A stretch of 64,000 nt of DNA from Myxococcota bacterium (GCA_041389495.1 JAWKRT010000001.1:372001-436000); one strand, 5' to 3'. Counted from the first letter of the stretch, positions 8,623 to 19,565 are shown. The notes: generated by a model from the sequence alone, not told the origin. Numbers and translations: made by a program.

Positions 8623-9957
8623 ATGAAGTTCCGATCCCAGCGCGTCTCCTATCTCTTCTTCGCGACGTCGATGCTGCTGTTCGCCCTCCAGCTCGTCTTC
8701 GGCTTCGTCATGGGCTTCGCGCACATGGGCTACGACGTCCTGCACGACGTGCTCCCGTTCAACGCTGCGCGCACGTCGCACATCAACCTGCTCGTGATGT
8801 GGCTGCTGTCCGGATTCATGGGCTCCGCCTACTACATCGTTCCCGAGGAGGCCGACCGCGAGCTCGTGAGCGAGCGGCTCGCCGTCGTGCAGTGGGCGGG
8901 ACTCGTGATCGTCGGCGTGACTGCGCTCGTCGGCTTCCAGTTCGGATGGTGGGAGGGACGCAAGTTCCTCGAGATTCCGCGCCCGCTCGACTACCTCGTC
9001 GTCGCCGACGTGCTGCTCTTCCTGTACGTCGTGGGGCGCACCGCGCTCGGGGCGCCGCGATTCACCACGACGGGGAGCGTGCTGCTCGTCGGGCTCGTCG
9101 CGGCGGCGCTGCTCTACCTGCCCGGCATGATCACGTTCGAGAGCCAGGTGCTCGACTCCTACTTCCGCTGGTGGGTCGTCCACCTGTGGGTCGAAGGTGT
9201 CTGGGAGCTGATCATGGGCGGCGTGCTGTCGTTCCTGTTGATCAAGCTGACGGGCGTGGATCGGGAGCTGATCGAGAAGTGGTTGTACGTGATCGTCGGC
9301 TTCACGTTCCTCTCCGGCATCCTCGGGACGGGCCACCACTACTACTACATCGGGACGCCCGAGTACTGGCTGCTCGTCGGCGGCGTGTTCTCGGCACTCG
9401 AGCCGCTCGCGTTCCTCGGCATGGCGATGTACGCGGTCACGATGGCGCGGCGCGGAGGGATGACGCACCCGAATCGCATCGCGCTCTTCTGGACGGTCGG
9501 ATGCGGCGTGATGTCGTTCGTCGGCGCCGGGTTCCTCGGCTTCGCACACACGCTCCCGCAGGTGAACCTGTGGACGCACGGCACCATCATCACCGCGATG
9601 CACGGCCACATGGCGTTCTGGGGTGCGTACGCGATGCTCGTGCTCGCGATGATCAGCTATGCGATGCCGAACCTGACGGGTCGCAAGCTCTTCGTCGGGG
9701 CGCTCCCGGAGTGGGCCTTCTGGGCGTCGAACGTCGGCATGGTCGGCATGACGGGCGCCTTCGCGGTGGCGGGCATCGCGCAGGTGTACCTCGAGCGAAA
9801 GCTCGGCATGGACTTCCTCGCCGTGCAGGAGGCCGTCGAGGTGCACTTCGGCGGCGTCGTGCTCGCGGGCCTGCTCCTGACGTTCGGCATCGCCCTGTTC
9901 ATCGTGCAGTTCGTACGCTTCGGCCTGCCCAATGACGAAGCGATCCAGCGGTCCTGA
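8623..9957 (+). CDS. norB: nitric oxide reductase catalytic subunit NorB (cNOR)
   Basis: 444-residue haem-copper-oxidase-superfamily protein with about 12 hydrophobic helices. Ligand histidines are visible in TSHINLLVMWLL, in VVHLWVEGVWELIMGG (with the conserved glutamates near the FeB site), in GTGHHYYYIGTPEYW, and in HGTIITAMHGHMAFWGAYAM. It reduces two NO to N2O at a haem b3/non-haem Fe centre in the cytoplasmic membrane. No quinol-oxidase N-terminal extension (qNor) is present, consistent with the separate NorC. The end overlaps the next start by 26 nt. Confidence 0.95.
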   Translation: MKFRSQRVSYLFFATSMLLFALQLVFGFVMGFAHMGYDVLHDVLPFNAARTSHINLLVMWLLSGFMGSAYYIVPEEADRELVSERLAVVQWAGLVIVGVTALVGFQFGWWEGRKFLEIPRPLDYLVVADVLLFLYVVGRTALGAPRFTTTGSVLLVGLVAAALLYLPGMITFESQVLDSYFRWWVVHLWVEGVWELIMGGVLSFLLIKLTGVDRELIEKWLYVIVGFTFLSGILGTGHHYYYIGTPEYWLLVGGVFSALEPLAFLGMAMYAVTMARRGGMTHPNRIALFWTVGCGVMSFVGAGFLGFAHTLPQVNLWTHGTIITAMHGHMAFWGAYAMLVLAMISYAMPNLTGRKLFVGALPEWAFWASNVGMVGMTGAFAVAGIAQVYLERKLGMDFLAVQEAVEVHFGGVVLAGLLLTFGIALFIVQFVRFGLPNDEAIQRS

Positions 9958-10753
9958 GGCCGCGGTCGCGGCGGAGCGAACGGAGGCTCCCTGGTACCGG
10001 CCCGTCGCCGACGAGTGCGACGTGTTCGAGCGCGCGTTCGCGCTGCGGACGCCGCTGCTCCTCAAGGGGCCGACGGGATGCGGCAAGTCGCGGCTCGTGG
10101 AGCACATGGCCGCGCGGCTCGGACGCCCGCTGGTCACGGTCGCGTGCCACGACGAGACGTCCGCGGTCGACCTGACGGGGCGCTATCTGCTCGAGGGAGG
10201 CGAGACCGTCTGGAAGGACGGGCCGGTGACGCGCGCCGTGCGCAGCGGAGCGATCCTCTACCTCGACGAGCTCGCGGAAGCGCGCAGCGACGTCGTCGTG
10301 GTGATCCATCCGCTGGCCGACCATCGACGAACGCTGCACGTCGACCGGCGGGACGAGACGCTCGTCGCTCCCGACGAGTTCATGCTCGTGGCGAGCTTCA
10401 ATCCCGGCTACCAGCGAGGGCTGAAGGAGCTCAAGCCGTCGACGCGACAGCGATTCGTCGCGCTCTCGTTCGACCATCCGAAGCCCGACGTCGAGTGCGA
10501 GATCCTCGAGGGAGAGACGGGCCTCGATGCAGGCCGCGCGCGCAGGCTCGTGGCGCTCGCGGGAAGGCTGCGGGCGATGGAGGAGCTCGGACTCGCAGAG
10601 CGGCCGTCGACCCGCCTGCTCGTGAACGCCGCCCGGCTGCTGCAGGCGGGCGTCGCGCCGCGCGCCGCATGCAGCCACGCGATCGTCGAGGCGTTGACCG
10701 ACGACGAGGAGATCGCGGCCGGCCTGCGCGACCTCGTCGCGCTGGCGTTCTGA
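9932..10753 (+). CDS. norQ: NorQ/CbbQ-type AAA+ ATPase, nitric oxide reductase activation protein
   Basis: 273 residues. MoxR-like AAA+ domain with Walker A GPTGCGKS (46-53), Walker B ILYLDELAEA, and the CbbQ/NorQ features ETSAVDLTGRYLLEGG and ASFNPGYQRGLKELKPSTRQRF. NorQ works with the VWA protein NorD to insert or activate the non-haem iron of NorB. The start at 9932 lies inside the 3' end of norB; a later start is not supported, because the conserved region begins near residue 24. Confidence 0.92.
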   Translation: MTKRSSGPEAAVAAERTEAPWYRPVADECDVFERAFALRTPLLLKGPTGCGKSRLVEHMAARLGRPLVTVACHDETSAVDLTGRYLLEGGETVWKDGPVTRAVRSGAILYLDELAEARSDVVVVIHPLADHRRTLHVDRRDETLVAPDEFMLVASFNPGYQRGLKELKPSTRQRFVALSFDHPKPDVECEILEGETGLDAGRARRLVALAGRLRAMEELGLAERPSTRLLVNAARLLQAGVAPRAACSHAIVEALTDDEEIAAGLRDLVALAF

Positions 10754-10755
10754 GG

Positions 10756-12651
10756 ATGGATTGGCGCGGCATCCTCGACTGGGAGGAAGGGGTCTTCCGC
10801 GCGCTCCACGCCAGGTGGCGAAGGCTTCGCCCCCGGTCGCGCGACACGGCGACCGACGCGCACGCCATCGCATTCGCCGACGTGCGTACGCGCATGGCGG
10901 TGCTCGCACGGGCGCTGACCGGCGCGCCGGTGCGGCTGCGCGCGGCGCGCGGGGTCGGCGGGATCCGCGGCGGCGAGATGCTGATCCCCGAGCGCACGTG
11001 CATCGCGGCCGACGCCGCGCTCAACCTCGACGCGCTTCGCGTCCAGGTCGTCGTCCTCGCCGGGCTCCTGCGGCTCGCGCCGGCACGCGCGCCGACGGAG
11101 GCGACGTACGAAGCCGCACTCGATGCATTGAGGCTCGCGCGCGCCGCCGTCGACATGGCGTCGGTCGACCTGCCCGGCTTTCGCGCGCTCCACGATCGCG
11201 TGATGGCGCGCGTGCTCGCGGCGCGCATCGCCGCAGGGACGCGAGCCGCGGGGCTCGAGGCGGCGCTCGAGGACGCGCGCCGCGCCGCGATCGCGGGTGG
11301 GCGCCCCTGGCTCGACGCAGGAGTCCGCGAACGTCTCGTCGGCGCGCGCAGGGGAAGGAACCGCAGCGCTCCGGTCGCGGTGTGGGGCGAGTGGATCGCA
11401 TCGATCGACGCGCACCCTTCGAGGGACGTCGATGGCGCGTCGGCGCGCGAAGGGCCGCCGCCTTCGACCGAGCGCGAGGCACCCGCCGTCGGGGAGCTCC
11501 GCCGGGCCGACGCGCTCGAGCGCGACGTCGACGTGCGCGACGCACCGCCGAGCGCGCCGTTCGAGCGCGTCGAGACGCTCGACGCGTACCGCGGCGGGCA
11601 CCGCGACCTCGACGGAGCGGACGAGCTCGACGCGCACCTCGAGGCCCTCGAGCAGGTCGAGCTCGGCGATCTGTTCCGGGGCGGAGCGTCGGCGGCCTCG
11701 GTACTCGCGATGGATCTCGACGTCGGCGTCGACGTCGCGGACGCAGGCGACACCGACGGCCGTCGGCGAGGCATCGCCTACGACGAGTGGGACGTGCGCA
11801 CGGGGCGATACCGCAAGGCGTGGTGCACGGTCCATCCCGCCGACGCACGCGTCGGCGATGCGATCTGGGCGCGCGCGTCGCTGTGTACGCATCGCCGCCT
11901 CGTGCGCGATCTGCGTCGCAGGCTCGAGGCGCAGCGCGCCGGCTTGCGCGCGGCGCGCCGCCAGCTCGACGGCGAGGACGTCGACCTCGAGGCAGCGATC
12001 GACGAGCACGTCGAGCGCCGCGCAGGTCGCGGCGGGAGCCTGCGCGTCTACGTCCGACAGCAGCGGCGAAGGCGCGACATCGCGACGCTCGTCCTCCTCG
12101 ACGTCTCGATGTCGACGGATTCCTGGGTCGGCGGGCGCAGGATCCTCGACGTCGGTCGCGAGGCCGCGCTCGTGCTCGGCGAGGTCGCCACGCAGCTGGG
12201 GGACCGGCTCCAGATCCACGCGTTCGCCTCGGAGACGCGCAATCGCTGCCACGTGTGGAGGGTGCTGGGGGACGGCGAGGAATGGAGCACGGGCAAGCGG
12301 CGGCTCGCGGCACTCGAGCCGACGGGATACACGCGCGTCGGGCCGGCGATCCGGCACGCGACGCGGATGCTCGCGTCGGTGCCGGCCGAGAAGCGGCTGC
12401 TGCTGCTCGTGAGCGACGCCAAGCCCACGGACTACGATCGCTACGAAGGGCGCTACGGCGTCGCCGACGTGAGGCGCGCGATCCACGAGGCCCGCTCGCG
12501 CGGCATCCACGCGCATGCGCTCGCCGTCGATCGGGTGGCGCGCGAGGCGTTGCCCTCGCTGTTCGGGGCCGGCGGGTTCCACATCCTTCCGCACCCCGAC
12601 GGGCTCATCGAGGCGCTCACGAGCGTGTACGGACGACTCACGGCGACCTGA
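10756..12651 (+). CDS. norD: NorD, VWA-domain nitric oxide reductase activation protein
   Basis: 631 residues. The C-terminal von Willebrand A domain has the MIDAS motif DVSMSTDS and the later T and D positions (GYTRVGPAIRHA, LLLLVSDAKPTDYDRYEG), all typical of NorD/CbbO. The N-terminal half is helical. A variable linker around residues 215-350 is rich in Asp, Glu and Ala. The ATG at 10756 follows the norQ stop by 2 nt. It partners NorQ as the substrate-recognition arm of the chaperone. The preceding 700 bp of open frame belongs to norQ and is not coding in this frame. Confidence 0.92.
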   Translation: MDWRGILDWEEGVFRALHARWRRLRPRSRDTATDAHAIAFADVRTRMAVLARALTGAPVRLRAARGVGGIRGGEMLIPERTCIAADAALNLDALRVQVVVLAGLLRLAPARAPTEATYEAALDALRLARAAVDMASVDLPGFRALHDRVMARVLAARIAAGTRAAGLEAALEDARRAAIAGGRPWLDAGVRERLVGARRGRNRSAPVAVWGEWIASIDAHPSRDVDGASAREGPPPSTEREAPAVGELRRADALERDVDVRDAPPSAPFERVETLDAYRGGHRDLDGADELDAHLEALEQVELGDLFRGGASAASVLAMDLDVGVDVADAGDTDGRRRGIAYDEWDVRTGRYRKAWCTVHPADARVGDAIWARASLCTHRRLVRDLRRRLEAQRAGLRAARRQLDGEDVDLEAAIDEHVERRAGRGGSLRVYVRQQRRRRDIATLVLLDVSMSTDSWVGGRRILDVGREAALVLGEVATQLGDRLQIHAFASETRNRCHVWRVLGDGEEWSTGKRRLAALEPTGYTRVGPAIRHATRMLASVPAEKRLLLLVSDAKPTDYDRYEGRYGVADVRRAIHEARSRGIHAHALAVDRVAREALPSLFGAGGFHILPHPDGLIEALTSVYGRLTAT

Positions 12652-12746
12652 CCGGCTGCGGCGTGCGGTAGGATGCGCGCGGTCGCGGCCGCCGTTCGGG
12701 GAGGGATGCCCGGCTTCGGTGCCCGTTCGGAGTCGGGAGGAGATCG

Positions 12747-13769
12747 GTGTCGAGATCGGTGCTGGTGCGCGCGATGGCGATCGTCGCGGCGCTCCCCCTC
12801 GTGGCAGCTGCGGAGTTCGAGAGCTCGAGTCCCCCTCCTTCGACGAAGCCGCGCGAAGCGGCGCGGCCGTGGGATCTGTCGATCCGCCCGTTCATCGGCT
12901 ACGACGACAACGTCCAGCTCGTTCCCGACATGACGCTCTTCGTCGGCGATACGTCGAGCTTCCTCGGCGGCCTCGCGATCGACGGGAGCTATCGCGTCTT
13001 CGAGGACGAGCACTGGACGCTCGCCGCCGCCGCCTCGCTGCAGAACGTCTGGTACGCGGACGAGCAGCAGATGCAGGTTCCCGGCGTCAACGACGACCAC
13101 GACGACTACGACCTGCTCGCCGTCCACCCGACGGCGACGGTGGGCTACCGCGACGTCGTCGCGGGAACGCCCGTGCGCTTCGGCGCGAGCTATGCGTTCC
13201 GGTTCGAGGACGGCGACGTGCACGCGATGGGGCTCGAGGCGCACACGCTCGGCCTCTCCGCGAGCGCCGACGTGTGCCGCGGGCTCGCCGTGACGCTCGC
13301 CTGGGCGCACGAGTGGAACGCCTTCGACGTGCGCTTCCCGAACGAGGGGCTGAACGGGCGCGACGCCGAGCTCGACCGCGTCGACCTGACGGCGCGCTAC
13401 CGCTTCGATCGCAACCGGAGGTCCATCACCATCGGCTACGGGTTCGCGCGCAACGACGCCGACGGCGACAACTTCGACTACGACGCGCACCAGCTCTCGG
13501 CGAAGGCATCGTCCCAGCTCGTGGGGAGCCTCTGGGGCGAGCTGCGCTTCTCGGCGCGCTTCGCCGACTACGACGGCCCGGGCTTCGCGTTCATCCCCGA
13601 TCGCCGCAACCGACAGCGCGTGTACGACTACGGTGCGGGGCTCATCTGGGTCTTCGGTCGCCACCTGTCGGCGGACGTCTTCTACCAGCGCCAGGACATC
13701 GACGCGGGCAGCGCGAGCTTCCGCTCCGACCGCGACCAGGTCGGTGGCGGCGTCACGTTCCGGTTCTGA
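12747..13769 (+). CDS. predicted outer-membrane beta-barrel protein
   Basis: 340 residues with a signal peptide (about residues 1-22), then alternating amphipathic strands with aromatic girdles (for example DLSIRPFIGYDDNVQLVP, TIGYGFARNDADGD, YDYGAGLIWVFGRH) and a C-terminal Phe in GGGVTFRF, the usual BAM recognition end. The FIGYDDNVQ stretch resembles DUF560/surface-lipoprotein-modifier-like and polysaccharide-export-type barrels, but no firm family can be named. GTG start with GGGAGGA 5 nt upstream. It starts about 95 bp after norD and is followed 36 bp later by a lipoprotein gene, so the two probably form an operon. Confidence 0.75.
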   Translation: MSRSVLVRAMAIVAALPLVAAAEFESSSPPPSTKPREAARPWDLSIRPFIGYDDNVQLVPDMTLFVGDTSSFLGGLAIDGSYRVFEDEHWTLAAAASLQNVWYADEQQMQVPGVNDDHDDYDLLAVHPTATVGYRDVVAGTPVRFGASYAFRFEDGDVHAMGLEAHTLGLSASADVCRGLAVTLAWAHEWNAFDVRFPNEGLNGRDAELDRVDLTARYRFDRNRRSITIGYGFARNDADGDNFDYDAHQLSAKASSQLVGSLWGELRFSARFADYDGPGFAFIPDRRNRQRVYDYGAGLIWVFGRHLSADVFYQRQDIDAGSASFRSDRDQVGGGVTFRF

Positions 13770-13805
13770 GCCATGGCACGCACGACGAGCGAGGAAGGCA
13801 GCGGG

Positions 13806-14927
13806 ATGGATGCGCGACGATCGAACTGGACGGAGCGGGCGGGCGCACTCGGGCTCGCGATCGCGATCGCCGCAGTCGTCCTCGGAGGCTGCGCGTCCTC
13901 CGACGCCGGGTCCTGGGAGGGCTCGATGGAGATCGCCCGGATGATGTTCGGCGCCGGGCAGAACGACGACGTCACGCAGGGCAACGCGCAGAAGGCGACC
14001 AACGCGCTCGCGCACGCAGACCAGCAGACGTGCGCGGCCGCTGCGCCGTACCGGGCGGCGGCCGCGCAGGCCGCCGCGCCCGTCGCGGCGCTCGCCGAGG
14101 AGAGCGCGGGCATCCGCGCCGACTTCCAGATGGAGATGGCGCAGCAGGATCTCGCCGGCCGCGTCGTCGCGCAGGCCTCGAGCCAGCGCGACCGCGCCTG
14201 GGCCGAGTTCGTCGCGGCGCGCGACGCGCTCGACGCGCTCTCGACCACCACGCGCTTCGATGCGCAGGGGCGCACGAGCGCGGAGTTCGGACAGGCGAGG
14301 AGCACGGCGACCGTCGGCGAGGTGTGGAGCGCGATGGATGTGCTGTTCGATCGGCTGCGCGACGTCTCGCGCGACCTGCAGGCCGCCGCGGAAGACCTGC
14401 GCTTCGCGCTGCAGACGACCGAGGGCAGCGCGCTCGCGACCGCCGGCGACCCGAACGTCGACATCGCCGCGACGCTCGATGCGCTCGTCGCGGACGCGAC
14501 CGCGCTGAACGATCGCTGGATCGGCTTCACGCAGGACGAGGTCTCGCTCCCGAGCGACCGCAGCACGACGATCGGCGCGATGGACGGCTCGGACCGCGAC
14601 GCGCTCGACGGGCTGCTCCGCGACCTGCTCGACGCGTCGCGGGACGCGAACACCGTCTACCGCGACATGACGGGCGTGTTCGGCTACCTCGACGGCGTGC
14701 AGCAGGCGATGACGAACCGACGCGCCGCGCAGACGGCGCGCACGACCGACATCGCGAACGAGACGGGCCGGCTCGCGGCCGAGGCGACGCGCAACGCGTG
14801 GCTCGCCGTCGGGGCATGCGGCGGCACGGTGCCTCCCGAGTACGCCGAGTGGGTCGCGAACCCGTTCGACGACTACGCGCCGATTCCCCAGTGGAACAGC
14901 ACGTTCTGGGACATCTCCTCGCCGTGA
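13806..14927 (+). CDS. hypothetical lipoprotein, helical
   Basis: 373 residues. Signal peptide with lipobox VVLGGC places the acylated cysteine at residue 29. The mature part is strongly helical and Ala-rich, with Asp/Glu/Gln-rich heptad-like stretches (residues about 60-330) that suggest a periplasmic coiled-coil or helical bundle. The ATG at 13806, with GGAAGG 7 nt upstream, is preferred to 13773, which would give an unusually long N-region. It probably forms a cell-envelope pair with the preceding barrel protein. No family is recognised. Confidence 0.7.
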   Translation: MDARRSNWTERAGALGLAIAIAAVVLGGCASSDAGSWEGSMEIARMMFGAGQNDDVTQGNAQKATNALAHADQQTCAAAAPYRAAAAQAAAPVAALAEESAGIRADFQMEMAQQDLAGRVVAQASSQRDRAWAEFVAARDALDALSTTTRFDAQGRTSAEFGQARSTATVGEVWSAMDVLFDRLRDVSRDLQAAAEDLRFALQTTEGSALATAGDPNVDIAATLDALVADATALNDRWIGFTQDEVSLPSDRSTTIGAMDGSDRDALDGLLRDLLDASRDANTVYRDMTGVFGYLDGVQQAMTNRRAAQTARTTDIANETGRLAAEATRNAWLAVGACGGTVPPEYAEWVANPFDDYAPIPQWNSTFWDISSP

Positions 14928-14948
14928 CCGGTGCGCTCGCTGCGCGGC

Positions 14949-17177
<2,229 letters not shown>

Positions 17178-17260
17178 GGCGTCGTCTCCTCCGTCGGGCG
17201 TGGGCGACCGTGCGATCGCCGCGATCGACCCGATGGAGCGAGGCTAGGAGTGCACGTCCG

Positions 17261-17278
17261 ACAAGACCAATGGATTGT
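17261..17278. promoter_or_regulatory. dyad upstream of katG, possible peroxide-regulator site
   Basis: ACAA-N10-TTGT lies about 85 bp upstream of the katG start in the most AT-rich part of the 208-bp gap between katG and the first tRNA-Ser. A LysR-type (OxyR-like) regulator would be a natural candidate, but none is encoded nearby and the match is only to the general size of such sites. Confidence 0.25.
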
Positions 17279-17385
17279 TCCGATCGCCGTGATAGCTCGA
17301 GGTGATGGCGCGGCGAGGCGTGCGAAGCCGCCCCGTCTCGCGCCGGCGCGCGGCGGCCGCACGCTACTCTCGGCCGTCCGAGCGC

Positions 17386-17475
<90 letters not shown>

Positions 17476-17905
17476 GTCTCGCCTAACAAAGATGGGCGGG
17501 GACGCCGCGTGGCCGGGCCCGATGGCGCCGCCGATGTGGCGCCGCCGCGGTGGCGCCGCCGCTGTGGCGCGCGGAGCGGGCGGCCGAGCGTTGCGCGCGC
17601 GGGCGGCCGCGGGGCGAGCAAGGCCGGCGGCCTGGCGCCTCGCGCTTCCGTCCTGGCGCGGCGCGTGTCCCGGCCCGGCGCGCCGCGTGTCCGCAGCGAC
17701 GCGCGCGGCGCGTAGCGCGCAGAGCGCCGCGCACCGCGCGCCGGAGCGGCGGACCCGCGAGCCGGCGTGCAATGCGCATCCGCACCGCTCGGGTCGCTCG
17801 CCCCGGCCGCTCGCGCCGTCGGCGGGCCGCGCCGCTCGAGAGCGCCCAGCCGCGCCCCGCGTCCTCGCCGCCGTCCCATCCTTTGATAGACTCCGCCGCC
17901 CTCGC
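17476..17905. other. 430-bp GC-rich gap between two tRNA-Ser genes, no gene seen
   Basis: No convincing coding region: the open frames here are low-complexity Arg/Ala/Gly on every strand. The left end contains a short internal repeat (17522-17573). A weakly AT-rich stretch (tttgatagact at 17882-17892) precedes the second tRNA and could be part of its promoter. Confidence 0.5.
17522..17573. repeat. short GC-rich direct repeat
   Basis: The 11-mer TGGCGCCGCCG occurs three times in tandem with 12- to 16-bp periods, followed by a degenerate fourth copy. It lies between tRNA genes and is not coding. Confidence 0.6.
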
Positions 17906-17997
17906 GGAGAGGTGGCCGAGTAGGTCGAAGGCGCTCCCCTGCTAAGGGAGTATGGGCTAATCACCCATCGAGGGTTCGAATCCCTCCCTCTCCGCCA
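17906..17997 (+). tRNA. tRNA-Ser(GCT)
   Basis: GGAGAGG pairs with CCTCTCC (17987-17993), followed by discriminator G and CCA. Anticodon stem CTCCC/GGGAG with anticodon GCT at 17941-17943. A long variable arm is present, as expected for serine tRNAs. Confidence 0.97.
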
Positions 17998-18094
17998 ACC
18001 CAGCCCGCGCGCACCACGGCCGCCGCACACCCGACGCGCCGTCGCTGCGCCGCGCATCGCGGAGCGCGAACGATCGCCGAGCCCCAGGCTCCCC

Positions 18095-18184
18095 GGAGAG
18101 ATGGCCGAGTGGTTTAAGGCGCACGCTTGGAAAGCGTGTGTACCGTCACTGGTACCGTGGGTTCGAATCCCACTCTCTCCGCCA
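18095..18184 (+). tRNA. tRNA-Ser(GGA)
   Basis: GGAGAGA pairs with TCTCTCC (18174-18180), followed by discriminator G and CCA. Anticodon stem CACGC/GCGTG with anticodon GGA at 18129-18131, and a long variable arm. The 3' end and downstream flank have a diverged second copy about 1,028 bp further on. Confidence 0.97.
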
Positions 18185-18385
18185 ATCAGTCCTGCGATTC
18201 GGGAGCGCGACGCTGCTGGGAAGTAGCGAAACGAGAACTCTCCGCGAGTTCGCGTGCTTGGCCGCGCCCAACTAGCGCAAGCGCGAACAGAGACGCGTGC
18301 TCTCCCTGCGAATTGCGCGCAACCGCTGCGACGTTCTCTGCCGCCGAGCGCGGCCGTTCCGATTCGCCAGAGATTCGCGGTGGTA
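18148..18385. repeat. copy A of a diverged ~240-bp direct duplication (tRNA-Ser 3' end plus flank)
   Basis: Aligns without gaps, at an offset of 1,028 and then 1,027 bp, to 19176-19412. Shared blocks are ACTGGTAC, GATTCGGGAGC, CGAGAA, GTTCTCTGCCGCCG, TTCCGATTCG and AGAGATTCGCG. Identity in the first 59 bp is roughly three quarters by eye. The two copies bracket the toxin-antitoxin pair. The rest of the 18185-18501 gap carries no gene. Confidence 0.7.
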
Positions 18386-18501
18386 GCGGCGCCGCGCGTG
18401 CAGCGTTGCGTCGCGAACGAAGCGCAGCGGTGTGAACTGCGTGGGTAGGCGTGAAGCCGGCGCGCTCCCGCGGTCGGACTCGCCTTTGCCTGCGGAAGGA
18501 A

Positions 18502-18870
18502 TCAGCGGATCAGCGTGACCCGCGGCAGGCCTTCGAAGTCGGCATCGCTCGTGACGATCTCCGCACCGTGCCGCGATGCCGTCGCGAAGATGATCGAGTC
18601 GGCCATCGCGAGCCCGTACTCGAGCGCGATGTCGGCGGCCTCGAGCGCGAGGCCCTCCGACAGCGGCTCGATCGTCGTCGTGCGAAGCGCCGACACTGCC
18701 GCGATCGCACGTTCCTCGCTCAGGTCTCGCCTGACGACCTTGTAGATCTCGTACACCTGGATCGCGCTCGACAGACGCGGCTCAGGGCCTTCGATGTAGG
18801 GTGCGAAGAGGTCGGCCTTCGGCCGTGCGGCGAGGTACTCGATCCACCCGCTCGAATCGATCAGGATCAA
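18502..18870 (-). CDS. vapC: VapC-like PIN-domain toxin (ribonuclease)
   Basis: 122-residue PIN domain. The acidic catalytic set is visible: D5 in ILIDSSGWIEYL, E41 in IQVYEIYK, D91 in AMADSIIFATA, and D109/D111 in VTSDADF. VapC toxins cleave RNA (often tRNA or rRNA) using Mg2+. It begins with TTG at 18870, overlapping the antitoxin stop (TTGA), so translation is coupled to the antitoxin. Longer upstream reading runs through the antitoxin in another frame and is not used. Confidence 0.85.
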   Translation of the reverse strand: MILIDSSGWIEYLAARPKADLFAPYIEGPEPRLSSAIQVYEIYKVVRRDLSEERAIAAVSALRTTTIEPLSEGLALEAADIALEYGLAMADSIIFATASRHGAEIVTSDADFEGLPRVTLIR

Positions 18871-19076
18871 AGCCGATCCTTCTTCTCGCGAAGTCCCTTG
18901 CGCTTCGTGCCCTTCGCGATGCCGCGCATCGCCTCGATCGGATGCTCGGGAACGAGGTAGAGGATCCCGCCCTTCTCGAGCACCGTGAGTCGCGCGCCCG
19001 GCTCGAGCTCGAGCCGCTGCCGGACCTCGCGGGGAATGACGAGCTGGTACTTGGTGGAGACGGTGACGGTCTGCAT
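18867..19076 (-). CDS. vapB: AbrB/SpoVT-type antitoxin (VapB-like)
   Basis: 69 residues. The swapped-hairpin AbrB domain is clear (VTVSTKYQLVIPREVRQRLELEPGARL), followed by a basic C-terminal tail that would wrap the toxin. It lies directly upstream of and overlaps the PIN toxin, the usual antitoxin-first order, and probably autoregulates. The upstream sequence on this strand is relatively AT-rich (CTATCTGTAAG just before the ATG) with no clear Shine-Dalgarno, so the transcript may be nearly leaderless. Confidence 0.88.
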   Translation of the reverse strand: MQTVTVSTKYQLVIPREVRQRLELEPGARLTVLEKGGILYLVPEHPIEAMRGIAKGTKRKGLREKKDRL

Positions 19077-19175
19077 GACTTACAGATAGCAGATCGATGC
19101 GACTGGCGTAGGTCGAGAGGTGCGAGGGCTGTGGCGGCGCGCTGGGCGGGTCGCTGGCCCAACTGGAGCCGAGAG

Positions 19176-19412
19176 ACTGGTACTGAGAGTTCGAGTTCGA
19201 CTCGGTCTGCCAGCTAGTCCCGCGATTCGGGAGCAGGGCGCTCCTTCGAACGAGCCTGCCGAGAAGCACCCGCGAGCTCGCGGGTCGCGTCGTCGCGGCC
19301 CGCGGAAGCCGGCACGGAGACGCGCTTGCTCGCCGCCGATCGTCTGCGAAGGCGGCCCGGTTCTCTGCCGCCGGGCGTCGCGGTTCCGATTCGCGAGAGA
19401 TTCGCGATGGAG
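19176..19412. repeat. copy B of the diverged tRNA-Ser 3'-end duplication
   Basis: Matches 18148-18385, as described for copy A. The part matching the tRNA T-arm and acceptor end retains TTCG and a TGCCA end but no longer folds into a tRNA. With the rest of 19077-19565 it forms a 490-bp stretch without a recognisable gene. Confidence 0.7.
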
Positions 19413-19421
19413 GTAGTCCGA

Positions 19422-19488
19422 CTCTTCCGGGCTCTTGTCGCGAGGGGACGTCGCGGGTTGCGGGGCCGCGAGCCCAAGAACGGAAGAG
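19422..19488. other. large imperfect inverted repeat in the leader of the serine hydrolase gene
   Basis: CTCTTCCG (19422-19429) pairs with CGGAAGAG (19481-19488). Just inside, TCTTG (19433-19437) pairs with CAAGA (19475-19479). The GC-rich loop contains further self-complementary sequence (CGCGG/CCGCG). This would make an extended RNA hairpin ending about 78 bp before the next start codon. It has no T-run, so it does not look like an ordinary terminator. Confidence 0.45.
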
Positions 19489-19565
19489 CTAGAGGGAGAA
19501 CCCAATACCGAGCGAACTCGCACTTCGAGACGACCTAGGTTGGGAATCAGATCGGAAGGACGGCG

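Noticed and set aside
19176..19220. A fourth tRNA-Ser gene
   Set aside because: Only the T-arm and acceptor end resemble a tRNA; no D-arm or anticodon stem can be folded upstream.
18502..19412. Prophage or integrative element at tRNA-Ser
   Set aside because: No integrase, phage or conjugation gene is present between the repeats; at most a remnant, so no mobile element was annotated.
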